Assembly (NCBI GenBank): GCA_037178625.1
Contig: CM074147.1
Span: 248,001-312,000, forward strand
Reading direction: 5' to 3'
DNA: 64,000 nt
From: Skeletonema tropicum
Lineage: Eukaryota; Bacillariophyta; Thalassiosirophyceae; Thalassiosirales; Thalassiosiraceae
Below, piece after piece: positions 9,346-21,080 of the stretch; positions within the stretch are counted from its first letter, which is position 1; the number at the start of each line of letters is the position of its first letter. The notes beneath the pieces are model-generated. The model ran no database searches, had not been told where the DNA came from, and saw nothing but the letters and a program-made list of their open reading frames with translations. The position numbers and the translations under genes are program-made.

Positions 9346-12300
9346 TTCTGTCGATTTCAGCTTCTTCATGCGTACTTCGTCCGATGTGTGTCCGAAATGG
9401 GTGACGTCAACCGTAGAAATTATACGTGGGAACTAGTAGTAGAAAAGTGAGGATATTTTTGAGGATATTTTTGAGGATATTTTGCAGGGGTCGGGAGGAT
9501 AACTGGCCATTAGGTTAATTGAGCTGTGTGAATTTCAATTCAAAAGTGGTAGGTGCAGCTTTGCAAATACTCAGAAAGAGGCCCATGGCCCATCATACCT
9601 TATTAACTTCAACCGCGACTCGCGTTGGAGATCGAATCTTTTGGCAGATATTTGATAGCTGTCGCTGGGTGTATTTTTGATCCGGCGCTGCTGCACGAAG
9701 AGAGGAAAGAAAGGAGGGGGAAAGATGAGGAGAAAGGGTAGGAGCATGTTGATGTATGCTCTGTTTTGATTTCACTAGCTTTAAAGCTAGATACACCTGA
9801 TTTAGCTCAATTCTAATTGCTGCCATTCTTTGTTGGGCACCGTTCTGCGCCTTGCGATGCTTTACATTATTGCAACATGCTCATTAGAGGGTATACTCCC
9901 ACATCATCAGATCCATTCGTACCATACGTTGCACGTGACCCTATGACCTACACTGTGCACCCAAGCACATACCTCAAAGACACTGTATACCTACCAGTAT
10001 TGCTCGTTTGTGTTCTTGATATAATTAAGTTGTGGTGCTTCGTCGTTTCTCTCGGCTGATGCTGGACTTTTGGGAGAATGCTGTCAAAGCATTGCATTGA
10101 TGCGCCTTCTGACCCGTCCTCGCTGGGAATGCATGGGATGCGATCATTGTGTCAGACGTCCTCTTCTAAGCCTCCTCGAGGTTATGATTGATCGTCATGC
10201 CAGTCGATCTATGTGGAAAAGCGATTCCTTGTCGTTTCAAATCGTTTTCTGATCCGTATCTAATGTAGGCATCTTTCCCTCTCTTCTTCATACGCTAAGT
10301 GATTTTGATTGCATCCGGCATCCTACATTAGAGTTGCTTTCCATCTTAAACTTCTATCTATTACCACTTGATTACTTGATTCGTATTTTTCTACTCTCTG
10401 GTGATTTGTACGTGTCTACTCTCTGGTCTGACACTGTTTGTATTTATTTACGACGACAGCGTCACTGAGCTACTGGTGTTGTCATAATTTTTGTTATTAT
10501 CATTCACTGCCGTCTTCGGCGTCACGGCTGGTGATAATTGAATGCATCGCTGAGGAGGTTTCGGTGGCTGCTAGTACTGGTCCTCTCTCTGTAATGCTGC
10601 ATCTACGTGAACCGCAAATATTTGCATTTTGTCTATTTTTGCATTCCGCGAAGTGTTGTCGAATAGCCAATGATTAAATTCACCCAATCGAGCAGAATCT
10701 GCAAGGTCATCTGCGACGATGGCTTAATGTGAGTTGTATTTCATTCTTTTCCGTCCATTTGTACTTGCTGACTGCTTGCTTTGTGTGTCGACATCGGAGC
10801 GAGAGCTGAGGAACTCAAAACGAGCATGAACTTTCAGAGCAATTTCCTCGCACTTCTGATTAGCTACGCTTCTCCGAAGATGATAGCGAGAGCAGTTATG
10901 GCTACATAGATTGACGGCTGCAGCATAAGTAAGTTCTGAAGTCGATATTACTTCCGCTATATAGAATTGTAGGCGTTGTCGGCATCCACCATCCTCCAAA
11001 ATGTGGAAATTTGACAAGGTCCTTACATGTGCTACGTAGGAATTAAACATACTGAATTCCTACTTGTCCATGAAACGCGGTCAGACAGAAAATGAGGAAA
11101 GATTTTTCCACCTCCACCCAAAGCTAGTATATAGTTCACCACGATGATAGCCGTCACTTCGCCCTATCAAAATCATCGCCACTTCGACGACATCACCTCT
11201 GTACGTCGAGGAATATCTCTTCTATTATGTCTTTGAAATATAAATTGACAACATAGTTACATTGGAGTATGAGATAGGTGCATAATATACAGTCCCTGGC
11301 AGCGGCCTTTTTATCGGCGTATCATCGTGTCGCCGGTCCCGATGATCGGGGATATAGTGATGTAGAGAAGTCATACAAACACCATTCATCGACGTCAACT
11401 TCATCCAAGAGTATAATGGAGTCGTCTTGGCTGATTTCCGGGTCGACAACTCTGAATACACTCCACTGGGTTCGACGTGCACCACCGACGGGTCATCGAA
11501 TTTTGATAACGTTTCATACGACGGTGTTACAATGCGATGACATGATCCAAACATCATTTATTTCATCCCAGTCGCCTCTATATTGCTTATATGCAACCGA
11601 TAGCGCAGAGGATTGATCCGCATCAGAGATATTGTTGGATAGAGACCGGATCAGACAACAATACAAGTTCTAATTGGAGCTAATACTTTGGGATGCTGAT
11701 CGCCATTATGTGGGGTTATGCTGACTTTTCGCCGATAAATGCGGATGAACCGTGATACTAACTGGATGAAGGATGAGATAAACCAAAGTCGATGGGGGTG
11801 GAATCTGGTACAATGTCAGGAGACTCCTGTATCATTGCGAATTGGCAATTTTTATGTAGAATTTTGCCCCGCTTATACCCCCCTTTGGCACGAATACTAA
11901 GAACCACAGACTTATTGGGTAGTCAAACGTTTTATAAAGTAAGATAGAAGCAGAATACAGGCTATTTGACATGTGTTCACTCACAACAGATTGTTATCTA
12001 TAAGGATAAGGAGGGGATGAGGGTCCTGTGCAAGGGGCAGCTCTCATCTTAGTGGGGCCATAAATCACTATCTAATTTACCCCTCATGTGGACCCCTCTG
12101 GATATGTGATTCAAAAGAGTGTGAAGAGGAACATATCAAGAGGGGTCCACATGAGGGGTGAATTAGAGGTGTGTAGTATCATTACTACGGCAATAATCCC
12201 ATGGTTTAGGTCGATTTTGCCCCTCTAAAAAAAGAATGAGAAGGTGGATGATGATGCGTGAACCGTCTGTCCGCCGTCCCACTTTGATTCGTGGGTGGAC

Positions 12301-12762
12301 ATGAGACAATTTGGCTCTTTATGGGCTCTTTTAGAAATTTTCTGTTCTTGTAATTTTTTATCCTTGGGGCTCCGGACCCCTCGTGACCTCGTCAACATGG
12401 GTGGGGTCTGAGATTCTTCTAATGTCATTCTCCCGCTGTTTTGCATCTGCCAATCTTTTTACATCTCAAATTTCACGTTCAACGTCTTCATGTGATAGTG
12501 TTGCATGCAACCTTTAGTACCTTTAGCTTTACAACAGTGGTTTGTCTTTATTGATAGGAGTAGCCACATCGTTACATGATCAATATTTGGCTCGAGATAC
12601 AGTATTCAAAAATAGCTTTGTAGGAGGAGAAGCGTTCTGGAATTATTGTTGAGGAAGTACATCAGCCACATCAAATTACCTACATCACAAAAAGATATCA
12701 ATTAGGCATCCGCAAAAGAATCATATCACGATCTGAATATTGCACCAATACACTTTGCAATA
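9346..12762. other. Long gene-free interval upstream of the LRR gene
   Basis: Only short, unsupported frames. It contains three tandem GAGGATATTTTT units (about 9450-9486), a foldback at 12073-12165, and AT-rich DNA. The last about 150 bp presumably hold the promoter and 5' UTR of the LRR gene; no clear TATA box or other element was recognised. Confidence 0.5.
12073..12165. repeat. Foldback repeat with 35-bp arms
   Basis: Arms 12073-12107 and 12131-12165 are near-perfect reverse complements (each holds CCCCTCATGTGGACCCCTCT or its complement), with a 23-base loop. It may be a small MITE or a solo hairpin. Confidence 0.75.
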
Positions 12763-14571
12763 ATGTCAACGGAAAATGATGCCGCCGTTGCAACAGAGCC
12801 TAAAACTCTAACCGATGGGGCCACTCAAAAAGATTCCGCAGAGGCTGCAGACGACGAGAACACGAATAAAGATATCAATGATGCTGATGTAGATCAGCCC
12901 AAAGATACTGAATCAAAGGGCGGGGCACCACAAGCCAAACTATCCGAAACGGAGGCAATGTCAGCTCCAGCTCCAGCTTCACCAGGAGGTGGCGAGAAGT
13001 CCTCGGATGAATTTTTTGAAGATTGTAAAATTTCTCCACTCGATGCGGATAATCAACGGAGGAATTTAAAGAGTGCTCTCTTGAATACTGAACCAGTAGA
13101 GCCAACAACAACTGCTGCTGAGGACGATACGGAAGAATCGAACAATAACCAACAGACATCGTCACTTCTTCATGAGGATGAATTTTCTCAATCATTGAAA
13201 CAGCCTCATCATCCCAACAATCACGAATCAGCCCTAGCCAGCGGCGGCGCTGACACGAAGAAAAAAAAGGGCATCTTTGGCCTAACCAGTCCACCCTTCC
13301 GCACTAACAAATCCTCCTCCTCCTCCAAAACCAACAACAAACCAACCAGTCGTAAACTAGGTGGTCAAAAACAAGGACACTCCCACCCCCGTAAATCCCC
13401 CTACCGTACCACCAACATTACCAAACTCCGGGGCACAAACAACGCAGCACCGGACTCTGCCGATTTTTGGAAACAATCCTCCAAATTCAAACACATGCTC
13501 TTAACCTCTGTGGGGGACTTTTTAACGGGTGCATTTGCCGATGATGAAGAAACTTCAGCATCCTACTTTTCACGTGAGTTGATGGAACAACTTTCCGAGA
13601 ATGATCCGACGATTACTGGTATTTGGCTTCAGTCCAAAAATTTGTATGATGCGGATATCAAGGTATTATGTGATAATTTAATGAGGAATACAAATGTGAC
13701 TGAGGTTTGGTTGCCAGGAAACTTTATTACCGATGAGGGTGCCAAGTATATTGCCCACTTGTTGAAATTTAATAAGAGTATCAAGGAGTTGTTTTTGGGA
13801 CAGAATGATATTGGACCACGCGGTGCATCGGCTTTGGCGGCGGCGTTGGCACGGGGGAATTCGACTTTGGTGGCATTGGGGTTGGGGGAGAATCGGGTGG
13901 GTGTGGAGGGTGCAGGAGCGTTTGCGGCGGCGCTGCGGCACAATCATGTTTTGAGAACTTTGGATTTGAAGAAGAATGGGATACCCAAGTCAAGTTCGAT
14001 ACGTGCCCTGTTGAGTAAAATGTTGGAGTTTAATGCGAGTGATCCGGGAGATGAGAGTTTGGTGTTGGGACTGCAGGAGGAATTGGTGGGGTTGATTCAG
14101 AATCTGCCAGAGGATGTGGCGAATGAGGTTGTGATGAAGGCGGAGGATGCGTTGAAGACTGCCATGGTTTGTCGGAGGAGGGGGGATGTTGTGGGTGCTG
14201 CCGAGGCGGAGGGGTTGTTTATTCGGATTTGTACTACGGGTGAAACACCGATTGATCCTCCGGAGAAGGATGCTGGTGTTGGGGGTGGAAGGGAGGGCGT
14301 TGCTCCCAAGGCAAAGAGTAGGAAGGCGAAGAAGAAGCGGTCGACTCCAAGTGAACCAGATCGGTTGGGTGAAATTAACGAGGAATTATCAGAGCTGAAG
14401 TTCGTGGATGGGTCGAAAGAGGCTGGTACTGAAGAGAATCATTTTGATGACGAGGCGAATGATCCCAATGTAGCAAGTGTAGAAAAGGAAGACGGTGAGG
14501 ATGCTGTTGATTCCAAGGGTGACAAAAAGGAGACTGCTGCTGATGGCAACGACAATGACGAAGAAGAGTGA
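12763..14571 (+). CDS. Leucine-rich repeat protein (RNI-like), 602 residues
   Basis: Uninterrupted frame from ATG 12763. Residues 1-220 are a low-complexity acidic and Ser/Thr/Lys-rich region with no fold recognised. Residues about 280-415 hold at least four ribonuclease-inhibitor-type LRR units (for example VTEVWLPGNFITDEGAKYIA, IKELFLGQNDIGPRGASALA, LVALGLGENRVGVEGAGAFA, LRTLDLKKNGI). A helical part and an acidic Lys/Glu-rich tail follow. RNI-type LRRs bind proteins; the partner and process are unknown. No signal peptide or membrane segment. The gene converges on P4Hc copy A, 185 bp away. Its 3' end (from about codon 443) is duplicated as fragments at 24423-24908, 40161-40777 and 51502-51987; those share an extra C that shifts the frame, so this is the only intact copy. 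Confidence 0.8.
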   Translation: MSTENDAAVATEPKTLTDGATQKDSAEAADDENTNKDINDADVDQPKDTESKGGAPQAKLSETEAMSAPAPASPGGGEKSSDEFFEDCKISPLDADNQRRNLKSALLNTEPVEPTTTAAEDDTEESNNNQQTSSLLHEDEFSQSLKQPHHPNNHESALASGGADTKKKKGIFGLTSPPFRTNKSSSSSKTNNKPTSRKLGGQKQGHSHPRKSPYRTTNITKLRGTNNAAPDSADFWKQSSKFKHMLLTSVGDFLTGAFADDEETSASYFSRELMEQLSENDPTITGIWLQSKNLYDADIKVLCDNLMRNTNVTEVWLPGNFITDEGAKYIAHLLKFNKSIKELFLGQNDIGPRGASALAAALARGNSTLVALGLGENRVGVEGAGAFAAALRHNHVLRTLDLKKNGIPKSSSIRALLSKMLEFNASDPGDESLVLGLQEELVGLIQNLPEDVANEVVMKAEDALKTAMVCRRRGDVVGAAEAEGLFIRICTTGETPIDPPEKDAGVGGGREGVAPKAKSRKAKKKRSTPSEPDRLGEINEELSELKFVDGSKEAGTEENHFDDEANDPNVASVEKEDGEDAVDSKGDKKETAADGNDNDEEE

Positions 14572-14755
14572 GGGGAAGAGGGCACTGCTGAGGAGTCGCC
14601 CGAGACTTAATACTACACGAAGATATTATGAGTGCAACTTAAATGTGAAGAGGCCACTTCAAGCAGAATACTCCTAAAACAATTGATGTATTATGAATGT
14701 TTTAATGTACACAGTTCCATTCTATAGCCTCTAACCTGAAACGTCATAACAACAT

Positions 14756-17538
14756 CTACAGTGGATTCGTTTCTCTGGTGTATCCACTCTCTCTAGTGTA
14801 GGCACTCTCAGTCACAGCCGTGGCCGCATCAACCTTACATTCATTGTACATGACATCCGCTCGGATGACATACTTCTTTCCACTAACAACGTAGCACTCC
14901 TCCCGTCGCAATTCTTGATCCATGAGTAGTACACTCCCCGTCTTGGTTTTGAGATCTAAGAATTTCTTGCCCTGTCGGATGCTTGTCGTTCCTCCACTGA
15001 ATTTATCATTCAGAAAGACCTGAAGAGTGAGACGTGAAACCTCCGTCCCAGATCGAAATGTGGTATCACGATGAGGTTCAAAGAATTCCCCTACATCATA
15101 TCGAATGACATTGAACTGTTCCGTTACCCTGGTAACACATACACCCGCCCTCTTTCCTTTCATGACACTACCATCTGCTTCTCCCACCCCTCCTACCTTT
15201 TCATCCTCCTCCTCCTCATAATCATCCACCGAAGGTCTCCTCTGAAACGCCCCCTCCAACGCCGTCCCCTTCAACGCATCCGAAACCCGTGCCAACAACG
15301 ACACAGCCAAATCCGAATCACCCAATCGACAACGCTTGCAACACGACGAAACAATCGGCGCTCCCCCCTCCGAAGAACATCGAGAATAACTAACTTCATC
15401 AAACTGTTCCATCTTGGCCCGACGGATCAACTCCGCACATTCTTCGGGAGATAGGACGTTGTAGATCATGGCACAGAACTTGGGTGCACCGACGATGGGG
15501 ATTAACTCCTTGGATAGGTCCTCGACACGCATGGTGGAATGATCACCTCGTCTGGAAAGTCGACTGGAGATACCCAAACGTGTAACTAATCCCCTTAGTA
15601 CGTTGGCATCGCCAAACAATTTGTTCGAGGAGGCGATTTGGGATTTGTACCGCACTGGTTCGACTGCCGCATTACTTCCTCGAGCGGAGGATCCACTACC
15701 CGCTTCGGATAATGTCTTGGCACTAGAGGACGATCCTACTCCTCCTCCTCGGATAATACGGCCGGATCCAGATAGGGAGGATGAGAGTCGAGCTGACCCT
15801 TGAGACGACGCGTAAAGTCGTCCATGTTGGTCTGCAAATCTTGTCTTGCGGATATTCTTGAGAGACAGTCTGGATGGTCCTGAAGTATCTTGCATAGATG
15901 GGATGACATTGGTCTTCTTCGAGGCCCTGCTACTGCTTGCAGACAACCTGCTTCTACCTGAATCGGATCCTGGTGGGGGAGGCAACGTCAACGTTGCTGT
16001 TGATGCTACAACTACCAAGTGTCGTTCGAATGCTTGGTCTGTGATTCTTGTCTTCTTGTTTCGAAGGAAGTCCAATGGAGTCTCCGGTGACGATGATGTT
16101 TTAGGTGGAGCATGGTGATGAAGCATCAGGTCAGATGCGGTGACAACATCTATGGACTTTTGCTGTTGCTTCTGCTTCTCCCCAATGCTTGAAGAATCAG
16201 GTGAAGCGTTCAAAGAAGAAGAAGTTGCTACCACAACCTTCTTCTCCGGCAGTGGTAAAACCTCTTCCATTGTTTCTTCCTCTCGCGGCGGTGGAACCTC
16301 TAACGTCACTTCTTCCTCTTCCACATCCACTACAACATTGTTGCTACCACCTTCATCGCTACTACTACTACTATCCTCAACCTTACTGATCTTCGACATA
16401 CCCTCACTTCCACTACCAACTCCATCACCAACACGATTACCATCCTCACCACCCTTCCTCTTGTTACCACTCCTATCCACCTGCGCAATCTCCCTCTGCA
16501 TCACCATCTGCTCTTGCATCAACCTCTTTATTGTCTTTGGCCATAGCGCGGTGAAAAAGTGTGAGACAGTGCAGTCCGATGGAGGATAATGACGCCAACT
16601 CACCACTGTTGATACCACCCAACAGTGACACTCTCCCACCACCACCACCAACATTCAATCCATTATTCAACTCCCGTTTCATCTCCATAACCTCCCTCTT
16701 CAACTGAATCAACTGCACCTGCTGCATCTCATTATTCTTGGCCAAAATCTCATTCTCACTCGTGAGAATATTATTGGTCAATTCGGCATGATGTAATTTG
16801 GAGGAGAGTGCGTCAAGCATGGCTTGTTGGTTGGCGACGAGGAGTTTTAGGTTGATTATGGAGGAGATGTGTTCTTGGTTGATTTGGTGTAGGGGGGAGG
16901 GTGTAGCGGTGGGGTTGTGGTGGTTATTGTGGTTGGTAGTTGATAACATCTGTTGAGAAGGAATTGGTTGTAACGATGATGAATGCGGCAACGACGACGG
17001 TGGATTGGAATGATGACTATTGGAATGATGACTCGTCGTTGGTGTCGTTAATGAATCCTGCTGTGATCGACTTGGACAAGTCGATCCCCCCAATTGTGAT
17101 TGTGTTTCCTCCTTGACTAAATCTAATCCCCCCATGATGCGTCCACCGCCGCCGCCTCCACCGCCTCTCATGGGGAATTGGACGCTATATTGATCAAACG
17201 CACTTCCTCCATTATCATTGCCGATGGCGCCACTACCGCTACCACTGCGTGGAAGTGATGTCAACACTCGGCTGCTGCCGCTGCGACGACCAACTACTAC
17301 AAAGTTGAGGTTGGCATCGAATAAAGCTGCCGGATGCGGATTGTTGCCCACCGTCGCTGCCGCCGCTGCTGCATATGCGGTGCTTGTCTGTATACACTCC
17401 TCATCCTCCTCCATATCATCATCTTCCTCCTCACTAGTATCGTCCCTATTGGGGGACCTTCGCTCTAGCTGAAGTCTCTCCTTCTCCTCCTCCTCCGCTT
17501 CCAACTTCTTCCTCCGCTCCTTCTCAATCTCATCCTTA
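14756..17538 (-). pseudogene. P4Hc-like gene, decayed copy A
   Basis: Paralogue of the intact genes at 21081-24236 and 52174-55329, on the minus strand. The C-terminal P4Hc domain is preserved. Three defects show decay. First, about 150 bp coding for a coiled-coil segment is replaced at 16532-16579 by a 48-bp block identical to 18274-18321, and the frames on the two sides no longer join. Second, homology stops near 17538, so about the first 140 codons of the intact gene are absent. Third, about 170 bp (16944-17114) is present here but not in the palindrome copies. Many amino acid differences separate A from both palindrome copies (PSRLSL against PSKLSF, VSYSRC against FSYTRR), so A is the older branch. 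Either frame could still be transcribed. Confidence 0.85.
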
Positions 17539-18521
17539 GCATAAACATAGTCTCCCATGCAGATTAAATACATGATGTAGGATTTCATAATAAGATATTG
17601 TCGTGTAAGCCTTGATATCATATTAATTGAAGACATTTATGTCGCTTGCAGCATCTTGATGGGTGCCGTAAGGGTGTTCAGAACCTCAATAATGGGAGTT
17701 ACGAAGGATGATCTCCCACAAATTACCGGCGGCATTCATTAATGATAGTCACATGAAGGATATGCTGGGGTGTTACTCCATGGCATCCATGATAACACGG
17801 ATTAATTGACCCTCATTGACCCTCTGACGTATGCTCGAATTATGACGAATTTTCATTTAGTGACCAAATACGTCGCCACACGCTAAGTATCGAGACCTTC
17901 CGACTGCACCATTCGATTCTACGTAAAAAATGGGTCTAGGAACAATATTGGGGGGTCAGTAGGTGTAAGGTAGCTGGTATTAATGGCGTTGTACTTCTGA
18001 TAGCGGCATGGTGGTTTTGTGATGGGGTACTAGTGTCCATCAGTTATTTGGGTTCCCATGGTGTAACTGCTTCTGTTTATTTTATACGGTGAACACTAGT
18101 ATTTTGGTGATGGACTCTTGAGTCCATCACCGGCCAAAATAACCCCCAAAAACTCACTATGGATATGTCTTCACTCGCGGCAAGCGCTCGTGAAGACATA
18201 AAATCACTTGTTTGTGTCCCGCACGGACGGTGTTCGAAAACGACGCCGCGCAACTCACACTAGTGCAGAATAGTGTCTTTGGCCATAGCGCGGTGAAAAA
18301 GTGTGAGACAGTGCAGTCCGAAGTCGTTGGGCGAGGTGGTGCGTGACTGTGACTGAAACGGCCGTTTTTGAGTTCGCATGAGGATATACCAATTCCTATC
18401 GTAGCCCTACCAGCCCATTTTGCCTACTCCTAACATACAAACGGCCAACTTTTATTAGCGTTTTTTTACTTGTGTGTTCGACCTTAAAACTCTTGACTCA
18501 TTGACTCGTTTGCAAAATAGT
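17539..18521. other. Gene-free interval with short perfect hairpins
   Basis: Lies between truncated copy A and the hAT remnant. Holds a perfect 12-bp-arm hairpin at 18106-18131 (GGTGATGGACTC, 2-base loop), an 11-bp-arm hairpin at 18164-18200 (TATGTCTTCAC ... GTGAAGACATA), and the 48-bp block shared with copy A. Confidence 0.6.
18274..18321 (+). repeat. 48-bp block also found inside P4Hc copy A
   Basis: Identical, same orientation, to 16532-16579. Here it sits in ordinary intergenic sequence; in copy A it replaces coding sequence, so this locus or a relative is the likely template. Confidence 0.85.
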
Positions 18522-20041
18522 AGAGGTTGGTCTCGTCTCGGTCTCGGCACTGTCCCGAGATTCGAGCCGAGACAGGGTCCGTCGAGACGAGATCCCGGGA
18601 TATCTCGAGATTTTCAATGAAGGTTAGCAATGATTAAAAGGGGCAAAACCAACAAATAACTATCTACTATGGACTCTTTAGACAACTTAGTACTCATTGT
18701 TCTGGTTCTGGCCAGCATCAATTGGATCCCCACTCTCATCCTTGTCCTCAAAAGAAGGAGGGAGTAGAAACTCATTCAAAGGGACATCTGGCATGAGTTC
18801 ATCCCAATTTTTGCGGATGAGGCTTGTATTTTCTTCAACAAACATGATGTATCGATGCGGCAAGTAACAATGGGATCAATGCAAGATCGCTTTGCTGTAA
18901 TTACTCTAGCTGCCCTGCTCCAGATTCTTTCCAAGGGAGCGGACGTTGCTGGAATATCTCACAGGTACTCTCGTGCAAGTGTTGCAAGTTCAGGGAATTG
19001 GTGAGCGATTTGTTTCCAACGCTTCAATGGATCATGAAACTTTCTTTCTCCATCTTGCATCGGCATTTGCTCCAGGAGTTCGTAAGCTGCAGCTGGGCTT
19101 CACATCGGATCCGAATATTGTCATCAGACAATTCGTCATCATTTGCTGCTGCATCGTCGTCGAAGTCAAATGCACCCAAGAAAGCGAAGCTCGTGTCTTC
19201 TGATTTAGAAGATACTTGCGGTACTGCAATACTTCCACCTTCACCACCATTATCATTTGTATTTGTATTAGCCTACTTCTCGACATCAACCATAAGATCT
19301 TTGATGAGTTGCATCAACTTATTAGACAAGGTCGAGTCAATTCATATTCAATAATGGCAATGATGTTCAATTACTACTTACCTTCAAAAGCCAGAACTGC
19401 ATTACAATGAAGAACATGGTCTGTGCAATATGCATGCGCCCAATCCTCATGTGCTCCATTCATACGGATTGCAAACTTTCTCAACTGCTTGTGTCCTGGT
19501 TACTACACATCGGATTATCACCCTTCCAATGTTTGCAAATGCATTTGTCATCCCAATCTTCTTCGTCGCTCGAGGATTCCGATGGTTTTCGCTCTTTGCA
19601 TTTGACATCATCGTCTTCGTCACCCGACAATTCCAACGATTCGTTCCTGCTGGCAGTAGAAGCTGCATCGGCATCGGTGATAGCATCGGCATCGGCGATA
19701 GCATCGACCATGATTTCAGAATAGATGATAGATGAAGATAATGAGTTGAATTGATCAAAAAAATAATCAAACTCCAATGAACAAGTCTTGTGAACGCACC
19801 CAACGGTGTCAAAGGGAGTCTTGTTATGATGTGAGATTGGAATCGTGCTGATGAAATCAGACGTACGATAGCCGCAGAAACGAATTGTTCTTCGTCATGG
19901 TTGGCTGTGAGAAAGTGATGACAAAAAATCCCGAAATGCTCCGGCCGAGCTCCGAGCTCCGAGACAGAGGATGCCGAGACGAGACACCTGTCTCGACCCA
20001 AAAAATCCCGTCTCGTCTCGGCCGAGTCGAGACGACCTTAA
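18522..20041 (-). mobile_element. hAT-type transposon remnant (left arm)
   Basis: On the minus strand the sequence encodes a recognisable hAT C-terminal dimerisation region (WKQIAHQFPELATLAREYL, stop, IPATSAPLERIW ... ARVITAKR), followed after a frameshift by a tail at 18850-18670 (MFVEENTSLIRKNWDEL). An in-frame TGA between REYL and DIPATS and several shifts show it is dead. Both ends are rich in GAGACGAGAC / GTCTCGTCTCGG motifs. The termini AGAGGTTGGTCTCGTCTCGG (about 18524) and, in reverse complement, AAGGTCGTCTCGACTCGG (about 20039) are imperfect inverted repeats. No 8-bp target duplication was identified. The outer end of the palindrome arm (18852) falls inside this element. Confidence 0.7.
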
Positions 20042-20072
20042 GTTCCGAACGAATTCCGACAATAATGTGGTA

Positions 20073-20404
20073 CTCACTCTGTCCCACAAAAAATGAGCTT
20101 TTTGATTTAAAATAGTTAAAATTTGGTCAATTTTCGTCCAAAAAATTGCTATCGCACATCGTTGGAAAGCTTTTTTCACGCCGGTTACGATTATATGGAG
20201 GTTGGAGGTTGTTAAGCAAGTATTTGTAATCATATTGTGACAAAAGGCGTTAATATATCCTTATATCTAACCCTATTGTGAAAATGAAGAGGCCTCTCGG
20301 ACACTTGTGTAGGACCTTACGTAGGAATAAGTACGTCAAATAGCTAGTTTTTTGTGGGACTACGATTAACTTCAAATAGCTCATTTTTTTTGGGACAGAG
20401 GGAG
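20073..20404. mobile_element. 332-bp MITE, Stowaway/mariner-like, left arm only
   Basis: Ends CTCACTCTGTCCCA and (reverse complement of the right end) CTCCCTCTGTCCCA, continuing with A-rich then ATGAGCT. The 5' TA at 20071-20072 and 3' TA at 20405-20406 are the target duplication. The right arm holds the empty site GGTACTCG at 56001-56007 with a single TA (56004-56005). Net insertion is 334 bp, exactly the length difference between the arms here. CTCCCTC-G/T-GTCCC termini with TA targets are typical of Stowaway/mariner-derived MITEs. No coding capacity. Confidence 0.92.
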
Positions 20405-20406
20405 TA

Positions 20407-21080
20407 CTCGATAAGCTCTCGTATTATATAGGAGGTGTAGGCCTGTTCGCGCTTCCTTGGACAAAAACAGGGGATAACCCCAATTTACTCATAGCACAAC
20501 TAATAGCAACTTCCCTATAGTCTGTCTACAGAAATTGCCCGCCTATAAATATACCCGTCCACAGTATTTGCCCGCTCAGAAATCCGGACATGAGAATCCC
20601 GGACAATAACAAATGCCTTTTCAGTAATTGCCCGTCCACGATATTTGCCCGCCCCCATGAGCTGACACTCCCGCGGGCAACTAGGACCAATCTGGTCGTT
20701 CATACTAAGATTAACCTACTTCTCACAAGAGTCTAATAATCTAAACCCTGAAATTGTGATGTATTTCGATCATAACTCATAGCAAACCACATGAGTTCGT
20801 ACCGCATCGGCGTTGATCGTACCAATTCCAGTAGCTTCTTTTTTCAATACTTCAACTTACGATTGTACCTGCACGACAAAAACTACGTGAAGTATATAGT
20901 CAATGACGCACAGAGAGGCCCGTACCTTTATGCTTCGCTCGCTCTCTAGCTTTCACGCACTCGAACCTAACACTCTTACTTACTTACCGACCCACAACTT
21001 TCGCAACTTCTTTCTGAAATAATTCGATTCTCATACACGCATCATAATGACCGTATGAAAACCAATAACAAACTAAAACC
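20407..21080 (+). promoter_or_regulatory. 5' flank of P4Hc gene B
   Basis: About 670 bp between the MITE and the ATG. Contains several GCCCG-centred repeats (TTGCCCGCC, TACCCGTCC, TTTGCCCGC) at about 20535-20690, whose function is unknown. The promoter should lie here, but no TATA box or initiator can be assigned with confidence. The same sequence is upstream of gene C. Confidence 0.4.

Noticed and set aside
16140..16589. Frames antisense to the P4Hc genes with poly-Ser/Leu tracts
   Set aside because: They mirror the Glu/Ser/Gln-rich coding strand in all three copies; no independent support.
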